A stretch of 64,000 nt of DNA, taken from contig NZ_JOEK01000001.1 of NCBI RefSeq assembly GCF_000719135.1, positions 496,001 through 560,000 of the forward strand, in the 5' to 3' direction. Under the pieces are notes generated by a model that was given only the letters and a program-made list of their open reading frames with translations, was not told the DNA's origin and made no database searches. Shown one piece after another: positions 16,105 through 25,342 of the stretch. Within the stretch, counting starts at the first letter, position 1. Each line of letters starts with the position of its first letter. Both the position numbers and the translations under genes were made by a program. Origin of the DNA: Streptomyces avicenniae. GTDB taxonomy: Bacteria; Actinomycetota; Actinomycetes; Streptomycetales; Streptomycetaceae.

Positions 16105-17268
16105 ATGTCGAATAGTGATGCGGTGGAGTGGCCTGCCGGATTCCGCGCGTTCACCGCGCACGCGGGCCTGCGGGACCAGGGCGACGACCTCTCGGTGATC
16201 GTCTCGGACCTGCCCTCGGTCAGCGCGGCGATGTTCACGCGCAGCCGGTTCGCCGGGCCGTCCGTCGTCCTCAGCAGGCGGCACGCCGCGGGCAGGCGGC
16301 TGCGCGCCGTCGTCACCCTGGCGAAGAACGCGAACGTGGCCACGGGCGCCCAGGGCGCGGCGGACGCCGCCGAGGTCGTCGCCCACGTGGCCGACGCGCT
16401 CGGCCTCGCGCCGGACGAGGTCCTGATCAGCTCGACGGGCGTCATCGGCCGTCCGCTGCCCATGGACCCGGTCCGTGCCCGGCTGACGGCCGAGTGGGGC
16501 CCGTTCGACGCGACGCCGCTGACCGTCGCGCGCGCCATGATGACGACCGACACGCGGCCGAAGACGGCGGAGCGCGCGGTCGGCGGCGCGCGGATCGTCG
16601 GCGTCGCGAAGGGCGTCGGGATGATCGAGCCCGACATGGCCACGATGCTCGCCTACCTCGCCACGGACGCCCTGGTCACGCCCGAGCAGCTGGACGCGGC
16701 CCTGCGCGCGGCGGTGGACGAGACGTTCAACTCGCTCAGCATCGACACCGACACGTCCACCTCGGACACGGTCGCGATTCTCGCGAACGGCGCGGCGGGC
16801 CCGGTCGCGCCTGACGACTTCGCGGCGGCGCTGCGGGCCGTGTGCCTCGACCTGGCGGAGCAGCTGGCGCGCGACGGCGAGGGCGCGTCGAAGCTGCTGC
16901 GCGTGACCGTCGAGGGCGCGCGCGACCGGGAGCAGGCCAAGCGGATCGCCAAGAGCGTGGTGAACTCGCCGCTGGTCAAGACCGCGGTCCACGGGGCCGA
17001 CCCGAACTGGGGCCGCGTCGTGATGGCCATCGGCAAGAACGCGGACGACACCGACATCGACCAGGAGAAGGTCGCCGTGCGGTTCGGCGCGGTCGAGGTC
17101 TACCCCGCCGAACAGAGCGACGAGGTGCTGGCCGAGCTGACGCGCGTCATGAGCCAGGACGAGGTGGAGATCGGCGTCACCCTCGGCATCGCGGACGGGC
17201 GGGCCACGGTCCTCGGGTGCGACCTGACCGACGGTTACATCCGGATCAACGCCGACTACACGACCTGA
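16105..17268 (+). CDS. argJ: ornithine acetyltransferase (ArgJ family), stand-alone copy
   Basis: A 387-residue N-terminal-nucleophile enzyme that moves acetyl groups between N-acetylornithine and glutamate. It has the self-cleavage signature KGVGMIEPDMATML, with cleavage expected before Thr180. Other family patterns are SSTGVIGRPLPMD, TDTSTSDTV and NSPLVKTAVHGADPNWGRV. No other arginine gene is adjacent, unlike the usual argC-argJ-argB-argD cluster. The N-terminal pocket reads NANVATGAQG where housekeeping enzymes usually have a glycine-rich NACTG-type motif. It is therefore probably a paralogue, comparable to the OAT-like enzymes linked to clavulanic acid or other secondary metabolism. Confidence 0.85.
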   Translation: MSNSDAVEWPAGFRAFTAHAGLRDQGDDLSVIVSDLPSVSAAMFTRSRFAGPSVVLSRRHAAGRRLRAVVTLAKNANVATGAQGAADAAEVVAHVADALGLAPDEVLISSTGVIGRPLPMDPVRARLTAEWGPFDATPLTVARAMMTTDTRPKTAERAVGGARIVGVAKGVGMIEPDMATMLAYLATDALVTPEQLDAALRAAVDETFNSLSIDTDTSTSDTVAILANGAAGPVAPDDFAAALRAVCLDLAEQLARDGEGASKLLRVTVEGARDREQAKRIAKSVVNSPLVKTAVHGADPNWGRVVMAIGKNADDTDIDQEKVAVRFGAVEVYPAEQSDEVLAELTRVMSQDEVEIGVTLGIADGRATVLGCDLTDGYIRINADYTT

Positions 17269-17337
17269 CCGCCGTGTTCACCGCCTCTGCCCGAGGATTC
17301 CGGGGGCGGTGTCCGAGGAAGGCGTTAGGGTCGGGCC

Positions 17338-17811
17338 ATGGAGACGGCGGCCACGGATCGAGCCCCGGCCCGGCTTCGGGCCATGCCGAGCTGGCTTCTC
17401 ACGCATGTGGCGACGCATGCGGGGCGGCTGGTCGGCGAGGCGTTCGCGGGCATGGGGGCACGGCGGTACCACTACGCGCTGCTGGCGGCGCTGGCGGAGT
17501 TCGGCCCGTCGAGTCAGGCGCTGCTGGGGCGGCGGTGCGGCATCGACCGCAGCGACGTCGTCGCCGCCATCAACGAGCTGGCGGGTGACGGGTACGTCGT
17601 GCGCGATCCCGACCCGGCCGACCGGCGGCGCAACGTGATCACCATAACCACGGCGGGTGCCCGGCATCTGGCACGCGCGGACGAGGTGCTGGCCCGCGCG
17701 CAGGCCGACCTGCTCGCGCCGCTGACGGAACCGGAGCGGACCGAACTCGTCCGGCTGCTCGGTCTGCTCCACGAAGCGGGCGGCGGGGCGGGCGCCGGGG
17801 TCGCCCAGTGA
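17338..17811 (+). CDS. MarR family transcriptional regulator
   Basis: A 157-residue winged-helix protein: YHYALLAALAEFGPSSQALLGRRCGIDRSDVVAAINELAGDGYVVRDPDPADRRRNVITIT is the standard MarR core (about residues 43-105). Its stop codon overlaps the GTG start of the next gene (GTGA), so it is translationally coupled to a kinase-like gene and probably regulates the unit. Confidence 0.88.
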   Translation: METAATDRAPARLRAMPSWLLTHVATHAGRLVGEAFAGMGARRYHYALLAALAEFGPSSQALLGRRCGIDRSDVVAAINELAGDGYVVRDPDPADRRRNVITITTAGARHLARADEVLARAQADLLAPLTEPERTELVRLLGLLHEAGGGAGAGVAQ

Positions 17812-18737
17812 CGGGGGCCCGCGACGGTTCCGTGCCGTTACTCCGGGACATCGCCCTCGACGCCGCGCGGCGCCACGGCCTGTCCGCCGCGCGCGTGACC
17901 CGGTCCCCGGTGCAGGGCGCGGCGGCCACGGTATGGCTGCTCGGGGACGGGCTCGTGCTGAAGATCGCGCACCGCGACCCGGCGCTCGCCGCCGACCTGC
18001 GCAAGGAAGCCGTCGTCATCCCGTACGCGGCCGGGCTCGGCGTACGGACGCCCGAGATCGTCGAGTTCGGCGACGACTCGGAGCTGCCGTACCTGCTGCT
18101 GCGCCGCGCGCCGGGCGCCGTGCCCGACGGCGGCGAGCCGTCCCCCGCCGTGCACCGCGAACTGGGCGGTCAGCTCGCCCTGCTGCACGGCGCCCGCCCG
18201 CTGCCCTCGCTTCCCGGCGTGCCGGTGGACGACGCGGGGGGCGATCCGAGGCCGGGCGTCGAGCGGCTGGCTTCCGAGGGCTATCTGAGCGCGGGCCTGG
18301 CCGACTGGCTCGCGGGCTGGTTCGACGACCTCGCGGCGCGGATCCCGGCCGCGCCGCCCGAGCCCGTGCTGATCCACGGGGACGTGTCCGCCCTGAACCT
18401 GCTGGTCGGCGGCCCGGACGGCGGCGGCCTGACCGCGCTGATCGACTGGGGCGACGCGGTGGTGACCGATCCCGCCGTCGAGTTCGCCAAGGTGCCGCCG
18501 CGCGGTGTGGCCGACGTCCTGGCGGGCTACGGCGTGCGGGCGGACGAGGCGGACGTGTGGTGGGCACGCGTCCTGTGGCACCACCTGAGCTGGGCCGTTC
18601 CCCGGCTGGCCGACCCGCCCCGTCCGCAGACGGCGCACTGGAGCGCGCAGCCGGCGAACCGGCTGCTCGAACTCCTCCGGCACTACGCCGGGCTCTTCCC
18701 CGGCGCCGGTTCGATGAGGTCCCAGCGGTTGCCGTAG
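17808..18737 (+). CDS. aminoglycoside phosphotransferase-like kinase (TTA-containing)
   Basis: A 309-residue kinase of the APH/choline kinase fold. It has the catalytic loop HGDVSALNLLV (about residue 190) and the metal-binding IDWGDA (about residue 213). The nucleotide pocket region reads LLGDGLVLKIAH with the conserved lysine. Substrate unknown: antibiotic, sugar or other small molecule. Codon 11 is TTA (17838-17840), the rarest Streptomyces codon, read only by the bldA tRNA, so full translation is expected only in differentiated cultures. The last 55 bases overlap the converging VOC gene. Confidence 0.85.
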   Translation: MTGARDGSVPLLRDIALDAARRHGLSAARVTRSPVQGAAATVWLLGDGLVLKIAHRDPALAADLRKEAVVIPYAAGLGVRTPEIVEFGDDSELPYLLLRRAPGAVPDGGEPSPAVHRELGGQLALLHGARPLPSLPGVPVDDAGGDPRPGVERLASEGYLSAGLADWLAGWFDDLAARIPAAPPEPVLIHGDVSALNLLVGGPDGGGLTALIDWGDAVVTDPAVEFAKVPPRGVADVLAGYGVRADEADVWWARVLWHHLSWAVPRLADPPRPQTAHWSAQPANRLLELLRHYAGLFPGAGSMRSQRLP

Positions 18738-19099
18738 CGGTCGGTGAGGACGGCGACGCGGCCGTACGGCTCGTTGCGTGGCTGCTGTTCGAAGGTCACC
18801 CCGGCCTTCTTGAGGCGGCTGTGGTCGGCGTCGAAGTCGTCCGTGTAGAGGAAGAAGCCGACACGGCCGCCGCTCTGGTCGCCGACCCGCGCGGTCTGGC
18901 GCTCGCCGTCCGCGCGGGCGAGCAGCAGCCCGGTCTGGGCGTCGGGACCCGGGGCGATGACGACCCAGCGCTTGTTGGGCCTGCCGGGCTCGTGGACGGG
19001 CAGGTCCGACCGCAGCTCGAAGCCGAGGATCCCGGTGTAGTAGGCGATGGCCTCGTCGTAGTCGGGGACGAGGAGGGTGATCAGTCCTAGATGGCGCAC
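18683..19099 (-). CDS. VOC family protein (glyoxalase/bleomycin resistance fold)
   Basis: A 138-residue vicinal oxygen chelate protein with two babbb modules. The first contains MRHLGLITLLVPDYDEAIAYY (GTG start), the second GGRVGFFLYTDDFDADHSRLKKAG, and it ends VLTDRYGNRWDLIEP with the usual C-terminal glutamate. Candidate metal ligands are His3 and Glu near residue 130. Function could be small-molecule isomerisation or drug binding. It is divergent from the AraC-type gene, 14 bases away, so they share a very compact promoter region. Confidence 0.85.
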   Translation of the reverse strand: MRHLGLITLLVPDYDEAIAYYTGILGFELRSDLPVHEPGRPNKRWVVIAPGPDAQTGLLLARADGERQTARVGDQSGGRVGFFLYTDDFDADHSRLKKAGVTFEQQPRNEPYGRVAVLTDRYGNRWDLIEPAPGKSPA

Positions 19100-19113
19100 A
19101 GCAGCAGCGTGCC

Positions 19114-19839
19114 ATGCTGGACGGCGTGTACCGGGAACGTGCGGCGCGGCTTGCGGTGCTTGGTGGTGCGAAGGTGTGGGTCAGCGTGCTGCCCCGGGCC
19201 AAGCGCGTGCTGCCCGACGGCTGTATGGACCTGCTGTGGGACGGCGCGGGGCTGCGGGTGGCGGGCCCGGACACCCGGGCGTTCGTGACTGGGGGCTCGG
19301 GGGAGGGCGCCACCCGTGTGGCGGGCGTACGGCTGGCGCCGGGGGTGGGGCCCGTGGCGTTCGGCGTGCCTGCGGATGAGCTGACGGATCAAGGGGCGGA
19401 CCTGGACGTGCTGCTGCCGTCGCGCCGGGTGCGTGAACTGGCGGCGCGCGTGGGTGAGGCGGAGGCGGTCGGCGACGCGGACGTCGCGGCGGCGCTCGAA
19501 TCGGTGGCCGCCGGGCTGCTGGGCGGCTCCGCCGCCCCGCCGGGGGCGTGGCTGGGGACGGCGGTCGCCGCCTTGGACGGGCGGCACGGCGTCGCGGCCA
19601 CGGCGCGTCTGCTCGGGTGGAGCGAGCGGCAGTTCAGGCGGCGGAGCGTCGCGGCGTTCGGGTACGGGCCGAAGACGCTGGGGCGCGTGCTGCGCCTGCA
19701 ACGGGCCGTACGGCTGGCCGACGAGCCGGCGGCGGTCGTCGCCGTGCGGGCCGGGTACGCGGACCAGGCGCACATGGCGCGGGAGGTCAGGGACCTGACG
19801 GGCGTGCCCTGGACGGAGCTGCGCGCCGGGTTCGGCTGA
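19114..19839 (+). CDS. AraC family transcriptional regulator (DUF6597-type N-terminus)
   Basis: A 241-residue protein. The N-terminal half carries the VLPDGCMDLLWDGAGLRVAGPDT pattern of AraC proteins with a DUF6597-like sensor. The C-terminal half has two helix-turn-helix units: GVAATARLLGWSERQFRRRSVAAFGYGPKTL and AVVAVRAGYADQAHMAREVRDLTGVP. It is likely the regulator of the flanking VOC genes (divergent neighbour at 14 bases, converging neighbour at 23 bases). The exact start is uncertain because several GTG/ATG codons are available. Confidence 0.82.
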   Translation: MLDGVYRERAARLAVLGGAKVWVSVLPRAKRVLPDGCMDLLWDGAGLRVAGPDTRAFVTGGSGEGATRVAGVRLAPGVGPVAFGVPADELTDQGADLDVLLPSRRVRELAARVGEAEAVGDADVAAALESVAAGLLGGSAAPPGAWLGTAVAALDGRHGVAATARLLGWSERQFRRRSVAAFGYGPKTLGRVLRLQRAVRLADEPAAVVAVRAGYADQAHMAREVRDLTGVPWTELRAGFG

Positions 19840-19862
19840 TCCGCCCGTCGGTCGCGCACGGC

Positions 19863-20273
19863 TCAGCTGGGGCTCGCGACCTGGGGGAGCGGGGCGAAGA
19901 GGTCCACGGGGTTGCCGTCCGGGTCCTTGACGATGGCGTAGCGCTGGCCCCAGAAGGCGTCCCAGGGGGCCTTCTCGCCGTCGTACCCGGCGAGGGTGAG
20001 TTCGTTCCAGAGCGCGTCCACCTCGCCCGGGCCGTCGCAGAGGAAGGCGAGGCCGATGCGGTGGCCGCCCCGGGGCGGGGTCCAGTCGGGGAGGAACGTG
20101 CGGACCGTGTCCGCCGTGTCCCAGGCCAGGCGGTGCCCGCCGGGGAGGGTGATCTCGATGTGCGGGTCCTTCTCGGCGCCTTCGGGGATGTCGAGCCCGA
20201 GGCGGCGGTAGAAGGCGAGGGAGGCGGCGAGGTCGTCGGTGATGATGCCGAACAGGTCGAGTCGAGGAGTCAT
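19863..20273 (-). CDS. VOC family protein
   Basis: A 136-residue glyoxalase-fold protein: LDLFGIITDDLAASLAFYRRLGLDIPEG at the N-terminus and a terminal AIVKDPDGNPVDLFAPLP. The motif HRIGLAFLCDGPGEVDALWNEL marks the second module. It is the second VOC gene of the locus and converges on the AraC-type gene. It may bind or detoxify a small molecule; no substrate can be named. Confidence 0.85.
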   Translation of the reverse strand: MTPRLDLFGIITDDLAASLAFYRRLGLDIPEGAEKDPHIEITLPGGHRLAWDTADTVRTFLPDWTPPRGGHRIGLAFLCDGPGEVDALWNELTLAGYDGEKAPWDAFWGQRYAIVKDPDGNPVDLFAPLPQVASPS

Positions 20274-20420
20274 GCCCGCAGGCTACGCAGCCGTCTGACC
20301 TGGGGTCTTGAAGGATTCGGCCGTGTCGCCCGGCGTCCTTGTCCGACCGCCGGGCGCCGTTGTCGGACCCCTCGACTACTCTCGGTGAGCATGTGGATCG
20401 AGAAGGTGACGCGGGAGGGA

Positions 20421-20870
20421 TCAGCCCGTCGGCTGGAGGACGCGGACGGCCGCGACGAGGGGGGCGAGGTCGGCCTGTTGCTCGGCCTCCTCCAGGGCCT
20501 CGCGCAGGGCGGTGTCGTGGGTGGGGCGGGCCGCTTCCAGGAGGCGCAGGCCCTCCGGGGTGATGTCGGTGTAGATGCCGCGCCGGTCGTCGGGGCACAG
20601 ATAGCGGGTCAGCAGGCCGCGGTCCTCCAGACGGTTCACGAGGCGGGTGGTGGCGCTCTGGCTCAGCACGACCGCGTTGGCCAGTTCGTTCATCCGGAAG
20701 TGGCCGCCGTCGCCGTCGTGTTGCTGGCTGAGGACGTTGATCACCGAGTACTCGCGGGTACTCAGCGCGTGCGCGGGCTGGAGGGCGCGTTCGATGTGCG
20801 CCTCGATCCGGTTGTGGAGGGTGGACAGGGCGCACCAGCCCTGGGCGAGGGTCGGCTCCGGACGCGTCAT
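20421..20870 (-). CDS. MarR family transcriptional regulator
   Basis: A 149-residue MarR regulator starting at ATG 20870. The core is STREYSVINVLSQQHDGDGGHFRMNELANAVVLSQSATTRLVNRLEDRGLLTR, followed by the wing CPDDRRGIYTDITPEGLRLLE (to about residue 120). It is divergent from an MFS exporter with a TTGCA/TGCAA inverted repeat between them, the common arrangement for a repressor that is released by the exporter's substrate. Confidence 0.88.
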   Translation of the reverse strand: MTRPEPTLAQGWCALSTLHNRIEAHIERALQPAHALSTREYSVINVLSQQHDGDGGHFRMNELANAVVLSQSATTRLVNRLEDRGLLTRYLCPDDRRGIYTDITPEGLRLLEAARPTHDTALREALEEAEQQADLAPLVAAVRVLQPTG

Positions 20871-20936
20871 GGCCCCTCCAGGTCGTGTGTCCCGCGGCGT
20901 GTCCCCAGGATAGCCCACAAGCGAAATAGACGGCGC

Positions 20937-20959
20937 TTGCATGTAGTGGGCGTGTGCAA
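20937..20959. promoter_or_regulatory. candidate MarR operator (MarR/MFS divergent region)
   Basis: TTGCA (20937-20941) and TGCAA (20955-20959) form an inverted repeat with a 13-base spacer, in an AT-richer patch between the MarR start (20870) and the MFS start (21049). Confidence 0.4.
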
Positions 20960-21048
20960 TTACTGTTCGAGCGGTCGGAAACTGCTCGTGAGGGCGGGCT
21001 CGCGTCCGGAGCCGGCTCGTCGTGATCGCACAGAAAGGTGTTCCCGCC

Positions 21049-22323
21049 ATGCCCATCGCACTCCTGGCACTCGCCGTAGGAGCGTTCGGCATCGGCACCA
21101 CGGAATTCGTGGTGACGGGTCTGCTGCCGGAATTCGAGGCCGAGTTCGACGTCTCCACACCCTTGGCCGGCTTCACGGCCACCGGATACGCGCTCGGTGT
21201 CATGGTCGGCGCGCCGGTCATGGCAATAGCGGGGGCCAAGGTGGCGCCTCGGCGGATGCTCATGCTGATGATGGTTCTCTTCACCGTCGGCAACGCGGTG
21301 TCGGCCGTCGCCCCCTCCTTCGGGGTGCTGCTCGCGGGGCGCGTGATCGCCTCGCTGGCACACGGCGCGTTCTTCGGCATCGGCTCCGTGGTCGCCGCCC
21401 GGCTCGTCGCGCCGGAGAAGCGGGCCGGGGCGATAGCCCTGATGTTCACCGGGCTGACGGTCGCCAACGTCGTGGGCGTCCCGCTCGGTACGCTCCTCGG
21501 CCAGCAGGTGAGCTGGCGGCTGACCTTCGCCGCCGTCGCGGTCATCGGGCTCGTCGCCCTGCTCGGCGTCACGACGCTCGTCCCCCGTGACGCGGGCCGT
21601 ACCGACGCCGCCGCGAGCGGCCGGGCCGGTGGCGCTGCTGGGCTGCGCGGGGAACTCGCCGCCCTGCGCCATCCGCAGGTGCTCCTCGCGATGGCCATGA
21701 CGGTCCTCGGCTTCGGCGGCGTGTTCGCGGCGATCACCTACATCGCGGAGATGATGACCGAGGGCGCCGGGTACGCCGAGTCCAGCGTCACCTGGCTGCT
21801 GATCCTTTTCGGGGTGGGGCTCGTGGTGGGCAACCTCGTCGGAGGCCGCCTCGCGGACCGGGCGCTGATGCCCCTGCTGTACGTGACGCTCGCCGGTCTG
21901 GCCGCGCTGCTGGCCCTGTTCACCGTCACGGCGGAGAACAAGGTCGCCGCCGCCGTCACCCTCATGCTCATCGGCGCCTTCGGGTTCGCGACGGTGCCTC
22001 CCCTGCAGAAGCGCATCCTGGACAACGCGGCGCACGCGCCCACGCTCGCCTCGGCCCTCAACATCGGCGCGTTCAACCTGGGCAACGCCCTGGCCGCCTG
22101 GCTCGGCGGGCTCGTCCTGGCGGCGGGCGCGGGCGTGACGATGCCCAACCTGGTCGGCGCGGGGATGGCTCTCGCCGCACTGGCCCTGGCCTTCGTCGCG
22201 GCCGGGCTGGAGCGGCGGACGCCCGTCGCCGGAAGCCGGATCGTCAACGCGTCGGGTCAGGAGCGGATACCCGACGCCGCCGCCCGGCGGCCGGAGAGCG
22301 CCCCGCTCCCTGGGAGCGCGTAG
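21049..22323 (+). CDS. MFS efflux transporter, DHA1 family
   Basis: A 424-residue 12-helix exporter. The N-terminus MPIALLALAVGAFGIGTTEF is characteristic of the DHA1 group that includes AraJ/YdhP-like and chloramphenicol exporters. Helix five carries the antiporter-type motif ANVVGVPLGTLLGQQVSWR. The ATG at 21049 was chosen over a GTG at 21022 because AAAGG precedes it and the first helix then starts at residue 2. It is probably a drug/proton antiporter repressed by the divergent MarR protein. Confidence 0.88.
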   Translation: MPIALLALAVGAFGIGTTEFVVTGLLPEFEAEFDVSTPLAGFTATGYALGVMVGAPVMAIAGAKVAPRRMLMLMMVLFTVGNAVSAVAPSFGVLLAGRVIASLAHGAFFGIGSVVAARLVAPEKRAGAIALMFTGLTVANVVGVPLGTLLGQQVSWRLTFAAVAVIGLVALLGVTTLVPRDAGRTDAAASGRAGGAAGLRGELAALRHPQVLLAMAMTVLGFGGVFAAITYIAEMMTEGAGYAESSVTWLLILFGVGLVVGNLVGGRLADRALMPLLYVTLAGLAALLALFTVTAENKVAAAVTLMLIGAFGFATVPPLQKRILDNAAHAPTLASALNIGAFNLGNALAAWLGGLVLAAGAGVTMPNLVGAGMALAALALAFVAAGLERRTPVAGSRIVNASGQERIPDAAARRPESAPLPGSA

Positions 22324-22457
22324 GCGCCCTGGCGACGTCCGGCGGCGGGGGCGCCTGAGCGAGCCGATCGCGGGCACCGGACCAACAAGGCGTGTGGGCA
22401 AAGGAATCGGGGGTAACGGAGCTTTCGTCACAAACCACGCGAATGACGGAGGCGGAC

Positions 22458-22718
22458 ATGGCAGGGCACTACGCGGGCTCCCCGGCCCGTCAGAACAGCA
22501 GCGCCATGGCGGTGGCCAGCCTGGTGTGCGGCATCGTCGGCCTTTTCCTCGCCGGTATCCCCCTGGGTGTCCTCGCGATCGTCCTCGGTGCGATGTCGCA
22601 GCGGAGAACGCCGACAGGCATGGCGAGGGCGGGCATCATCCTCGGTGTCGTGGACATCGTCCTTGCGGTGATCGCCATCGCCGCGCTGAACTCCGGCGGC
22701 TGGTACATCGGCGGCTGA
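22458..22718 (+). CDS. small two-helix membrane protein (DUF4190)
   Basis: An 86-residue protein starting at the ATG preceded by GGAGG (22448-22452). After a polar N-terminus it has two hydrophobic helices: AMAVASLVCGIVGLFLAGIPLGVLAIVLG and AGIILGVVDIVLAVIAIAALN. These are joined by a short basic loop SQRRTPTGMARA. This is the DUF4190 pattern common in Streptomyces membranes; function unknown. Confidence 0.8.
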   Translation: MAGHYAGSPARQNSSAMAVASLVCGIVGLFLAGIPLGVLAIVLGAMSQRRTPTGMARAGIILGVVDIVLAVIAIAALNSGGWYIGG

Positions 22719-22857
22719 CGCCGCTCACGCCGCCGACGTCCGGGGCCCGCACCGTTGTGACGGCGGTGTGGGTCTCGGGTGTGCCGGGGCTTGCGCTGGT
22801 CGCGGTGGTTCCGCACCGGCGGGTCGCCGTTCCTGAGCCCTGTTGCAGACTGGCCGG

Positions 22858-24219
22858 GTGACTCCGATATCTCTGGCCAAGGGTGCCAATGTGCCGGTCG
22901 AGGTGGCCTCCGTGCGAGCTGTCCTCAGCTGGGCCGTCGCGCCGGACGCCCCGGACGCGGACGCGTCGGCGCTGCTCCTGACGGCGGACGGCACGGTGCG
23001 CGGCGACGACGACTTCGTCTTCTACAACCAGCCCGCGCACCCCTCAGGCGCCGTCAGGCACCTGGGCAAGCACGGCGGCGCGGACACCGTCGAGGTGGAT
23101 CTCGCACGGTTGGAGCCCGTGGTCGAGCGGGTGGTGCTCGCGGCCTCGGCGGACGGCGGTACGTTCGGCGGGTTCCGTGACCTGCGGCTGCGGCTGCTCG
23201 ACGCGCGCGGCGGGGAGGAGCTTGCCGTCTTCGAGATGGCGGCGACGACGGAGACCGCGTTCGTCAGCGGCGAGCTGTACCGGCGCGACGGGCGGTGGAA
23301 GTTCCGGGCCGTCGGCCAGGGATACGAGAGCGGACTCGCCGGTCTCGCCACCGATTTCGGGATCAGCGTGGACGACGGGCCTGCAGCCGGGGACGGTGTG
23401 CCGCCCGCGCCCGGGCCCGGCGCGGTGGACACCGCCGCCCGTCCCGGCACGGCCGAGGCCGTGGAACACCTGCCGGTGGACATGCGGAAGCGGCTCGACC
23501 TGCGCCAGGAGCAGATCACCGTCAGCCTCGCCAAGCGCGGCGCCGCCGGGGTCAGGGCGCGCGTGGTCCTCGTCCTGGACGCGTCCGGGTCGATGGCCCG
23601 CCTCTACACCGACCGGGTCGTCCACGACGTCGTGGAACGGATGGCCGCCGTCGCCGCGACGCTCGACGACGACGGGGGCATGCAGGCGTGGACCTTCGCC
23701 AGCAAGCCGGCCAGGCTCCCCGACCTGCGCCTCGCCGACCTGCCCGAATGGCTCGAACTCCACGTTCGCGGGACGAACTTCACCGCACCTGGGCGCAAGA
23801 AGGCCAAGGCGGCCGAGCTGCGCTCCGGCCAGGTGGACATGGGCCGCATCGGCTTCGGCAACGAGGAGCAGCTCGTCATCCGGGAGGTCAGGAACTACGT
23901 CAAGGGGGCGCCCCGTCCGGAGCCCACCCTCGTCCTCTTCTTCTCCGACGGCGGCGTCTACCGCGACAACCTGATCGAGAAGGAACTGCGGGCCGCCGCG
24001 TCACAGCCGGTCTTCTGGCAGTTCGTCGGCCTCGGATCGGCGGGCTTCGGCATGCTGGAACGCTTCGACACGCTCCCCGACCGGGCCATCGACAACGTCG
24101 GCTTCTTCTCCGTGGCCGACATCGCGAAGGTGCCGGACGAGGAACTGTACGAACGGCTGTTGTCCGAGTTCCCCGCGTGGCTGGCCGAGGCCCGCCGCAT
24201 CGGCGTCCTCACCAGCTGA
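22858..24219 (+). CDS. TerD-domain protein fused to a von Willebrand A domain
   Basis: A 453-residue fusion from a GTG start. Residues 1-180 are a TerD domain ([30 protein letters not shown]; a calcium-binding-type loop; [22 protein letters not shown]). After a proline-rich linker comes a vWA domain with the metal-ion site VLVLDASGS (Asp241, Ser243, Ser245) and FFSDGG near residue 365. Such proteins belong to the tellurite/chemical-stress (Ter) network and are thought to organise complexes at the membrane. No other ter gene is next to it. Its 3' end overlaps the converging Nudix gene by 11 bases. Confidence 0.87.
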   Translation: MTPISLAKGANVPVEVASVRAVLSWAVAPDAPDADASALLLTADGTVRGDDDFVFYNQPAHPSGAVRHLGKHGGADTVEVDLARLEPVVERVVLAASADGGTFGGFRDLRLRLLDARGGEELAVFEMAATTETAFVSGELYRRDGRWKFRAVGQGYESGLAGLATDFGISVDDGPAAGDGVPPAPGPGAVDTAARPGTAEAVEHLPVDMRKRLDLRQEQITVSLAKRGAAGVRARVVLVLDASGSMARLYTDRVVHDVVERMAAVAATLDDDGGMQAWTFASKPARLPDLRLADLPEWLELHVRGTNFTAPGRKKAKAAELRSGQVDMGRIGFGNEEQLVIREVRNYVKGAPRPEPTLVLFFSDGGVYRDNLIEKELRAAASQPVFWQFVGLGSAGFGMLERFDTLPDRAIDNVGFFSVADIAKVPDEELYERLLSEFPAWLAEARRIGVLTS

Positions 24220-25342
24220 GCCCCGCGGCCGGGACCTCCGAGACGGCCGACGCCGGTGCGGCGGGGATGCCCCACCGTTCGGCCGCGACGGCGGACGCCG
24301 CCTCGGCCTGCGCCGTGGCCGAGGGGCCCCAGCCGAGCAGCGCGGCGGCCTGGGCCGGTGTCGCCAGCAGCCGGGGGCGGGTGTGCCCGGTCGCCTGATC
24401 GGGCGCCGCCGCCCCGATGCCGAGGACGCGCGCGGCCATGCGGACGCGGGCGCAGGGCCCGAGCCCGTGATGCGCGCCCGTGACGTCGCGCACGTGGCCG
24501 AGCACCCGGGGATCGGCGATCGTGGCCGCCGCTCCCTCGGCCGCCGTGCGGACGAGCGCGGCACCGGGGTCCCCGCCGTCGCACCGGTCGAGGGGGCCAC
24601 CGGGCAGGACGACGAGGCGTTCGGCGGGATCGACCGTGAGGAGGACGCGTCCGTCCGGTGCGAACAGCCAGCCGGACGACGCGACATGCGGCAGCGCGGT
24701 CGGCAGCTCGGCCCCCGGACGCCAGGGCCACGCGGCGCACGCGCGCGGGCGGCTGAGGACGGCGTGCCGTTCCAGCGCGGGGAGCGGGCCGATGTGCCGT
24801 CCGTCCTGGAGATAGACGGGGCCCGGCTGCCCCCAGCGGGCCCGCAGCGCGGCGAGGAGCCTGCGCCCCTCGGCCCGCGCCATGCGCGTGGCCGCCTCCC
24901 CGGCGGGCAGGAAGCGCGCGCCGGCCAGTTCGTCGGCGGGCAGCCGCAGCCGTCCCGCCGTCTCCTCGGGAACGGTGCCGCCGTCGAACACGATGTGGAT
25001 GTCGCCGGGGAACGGGAGGTCGTCCGGGATGCCCTCGATCGCCGGGCTGACATGGTCCACCGCGAGGACACGCCCCGGCTCCAGACCGAGCCCCGTCTCC
25101 TCGGCGATCTCGCGGCGGCAGCCCTCGGCCGGTGTCTCACCTGCCTCGATGCCGCCGCCCGGCAGCAGCAGGGTGTCGCGGTAGGTCGGCTCGACGACGA
25201 GGACGCGGCCGAACGGGTCGGTGATCACGGCGGTCGCGCTGAGCCACACGGTGTGCCGGGACGCCGCGTACTCGGCGTTCGACATGGTGGGCTGCCGTGG
25301 CAGCTGCACGGGTCGGGCGGCGGTGTGTGTGGCTCGATGCAT
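24209..25342 (-). CDS. tandem Nudix hydrolase, second domain degenerate
   Basis: A 377-residue protein with two Nudix folds. The first (about residues 30-170) has a complete Nudix box, [24 protein letters not shown], so it can hydrolyse nucleoside-diphosphate-linked substrates. The second (about residues 195-370) keeps the framework ([34 protein letters not shown]) but lacks the REUXEE glutamates. It is therefore probably non-catalytic, perhaps regulatory. The start at 25342 follows GAAGGTG; an internal ATG at 25285 has none. Substrate unknown. Confidence 0.82.
   Translation of the reverse strand: MHRATHTAARPVQLPRQPTMSNAEYAASRHTVWLSATAVITDPFGRVLVVEPTYRDTLLLPGGGIEAGETPAEGCRREIAEETGLGLEPGRVLAVDHVSPAIEGIPDDLPFPGDIHIVFDGGTVPEETAGRLRLPADELAGARFLPAGEAATRMARAEGRRLLAALRARWGQPGPVYLQDGRHIGPLPALERHAVLSRPRACAAWPWRPGAELPTALPHVASSGWLFAPDGRVLLTVDPAERLVVLPGGPLDRCDGGDPGAALVRTAAEGAAATIADPRVLGHVRDVTGAHHGLGPCARVRMAARVLGIGAAAPDQATGHTRPRLLATPAQAAALLGWGPSATAQAEAASAVAAERWGIPAAPASAVSEVPAAGLSW

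Noticed and set aside
19087..22431. Minus-strand frame of over 1,100 codons
   Set aside because: It covers AraC, VOC, MarR and MFS genes on both strands and has no domain; it is a GC-skew shadow.
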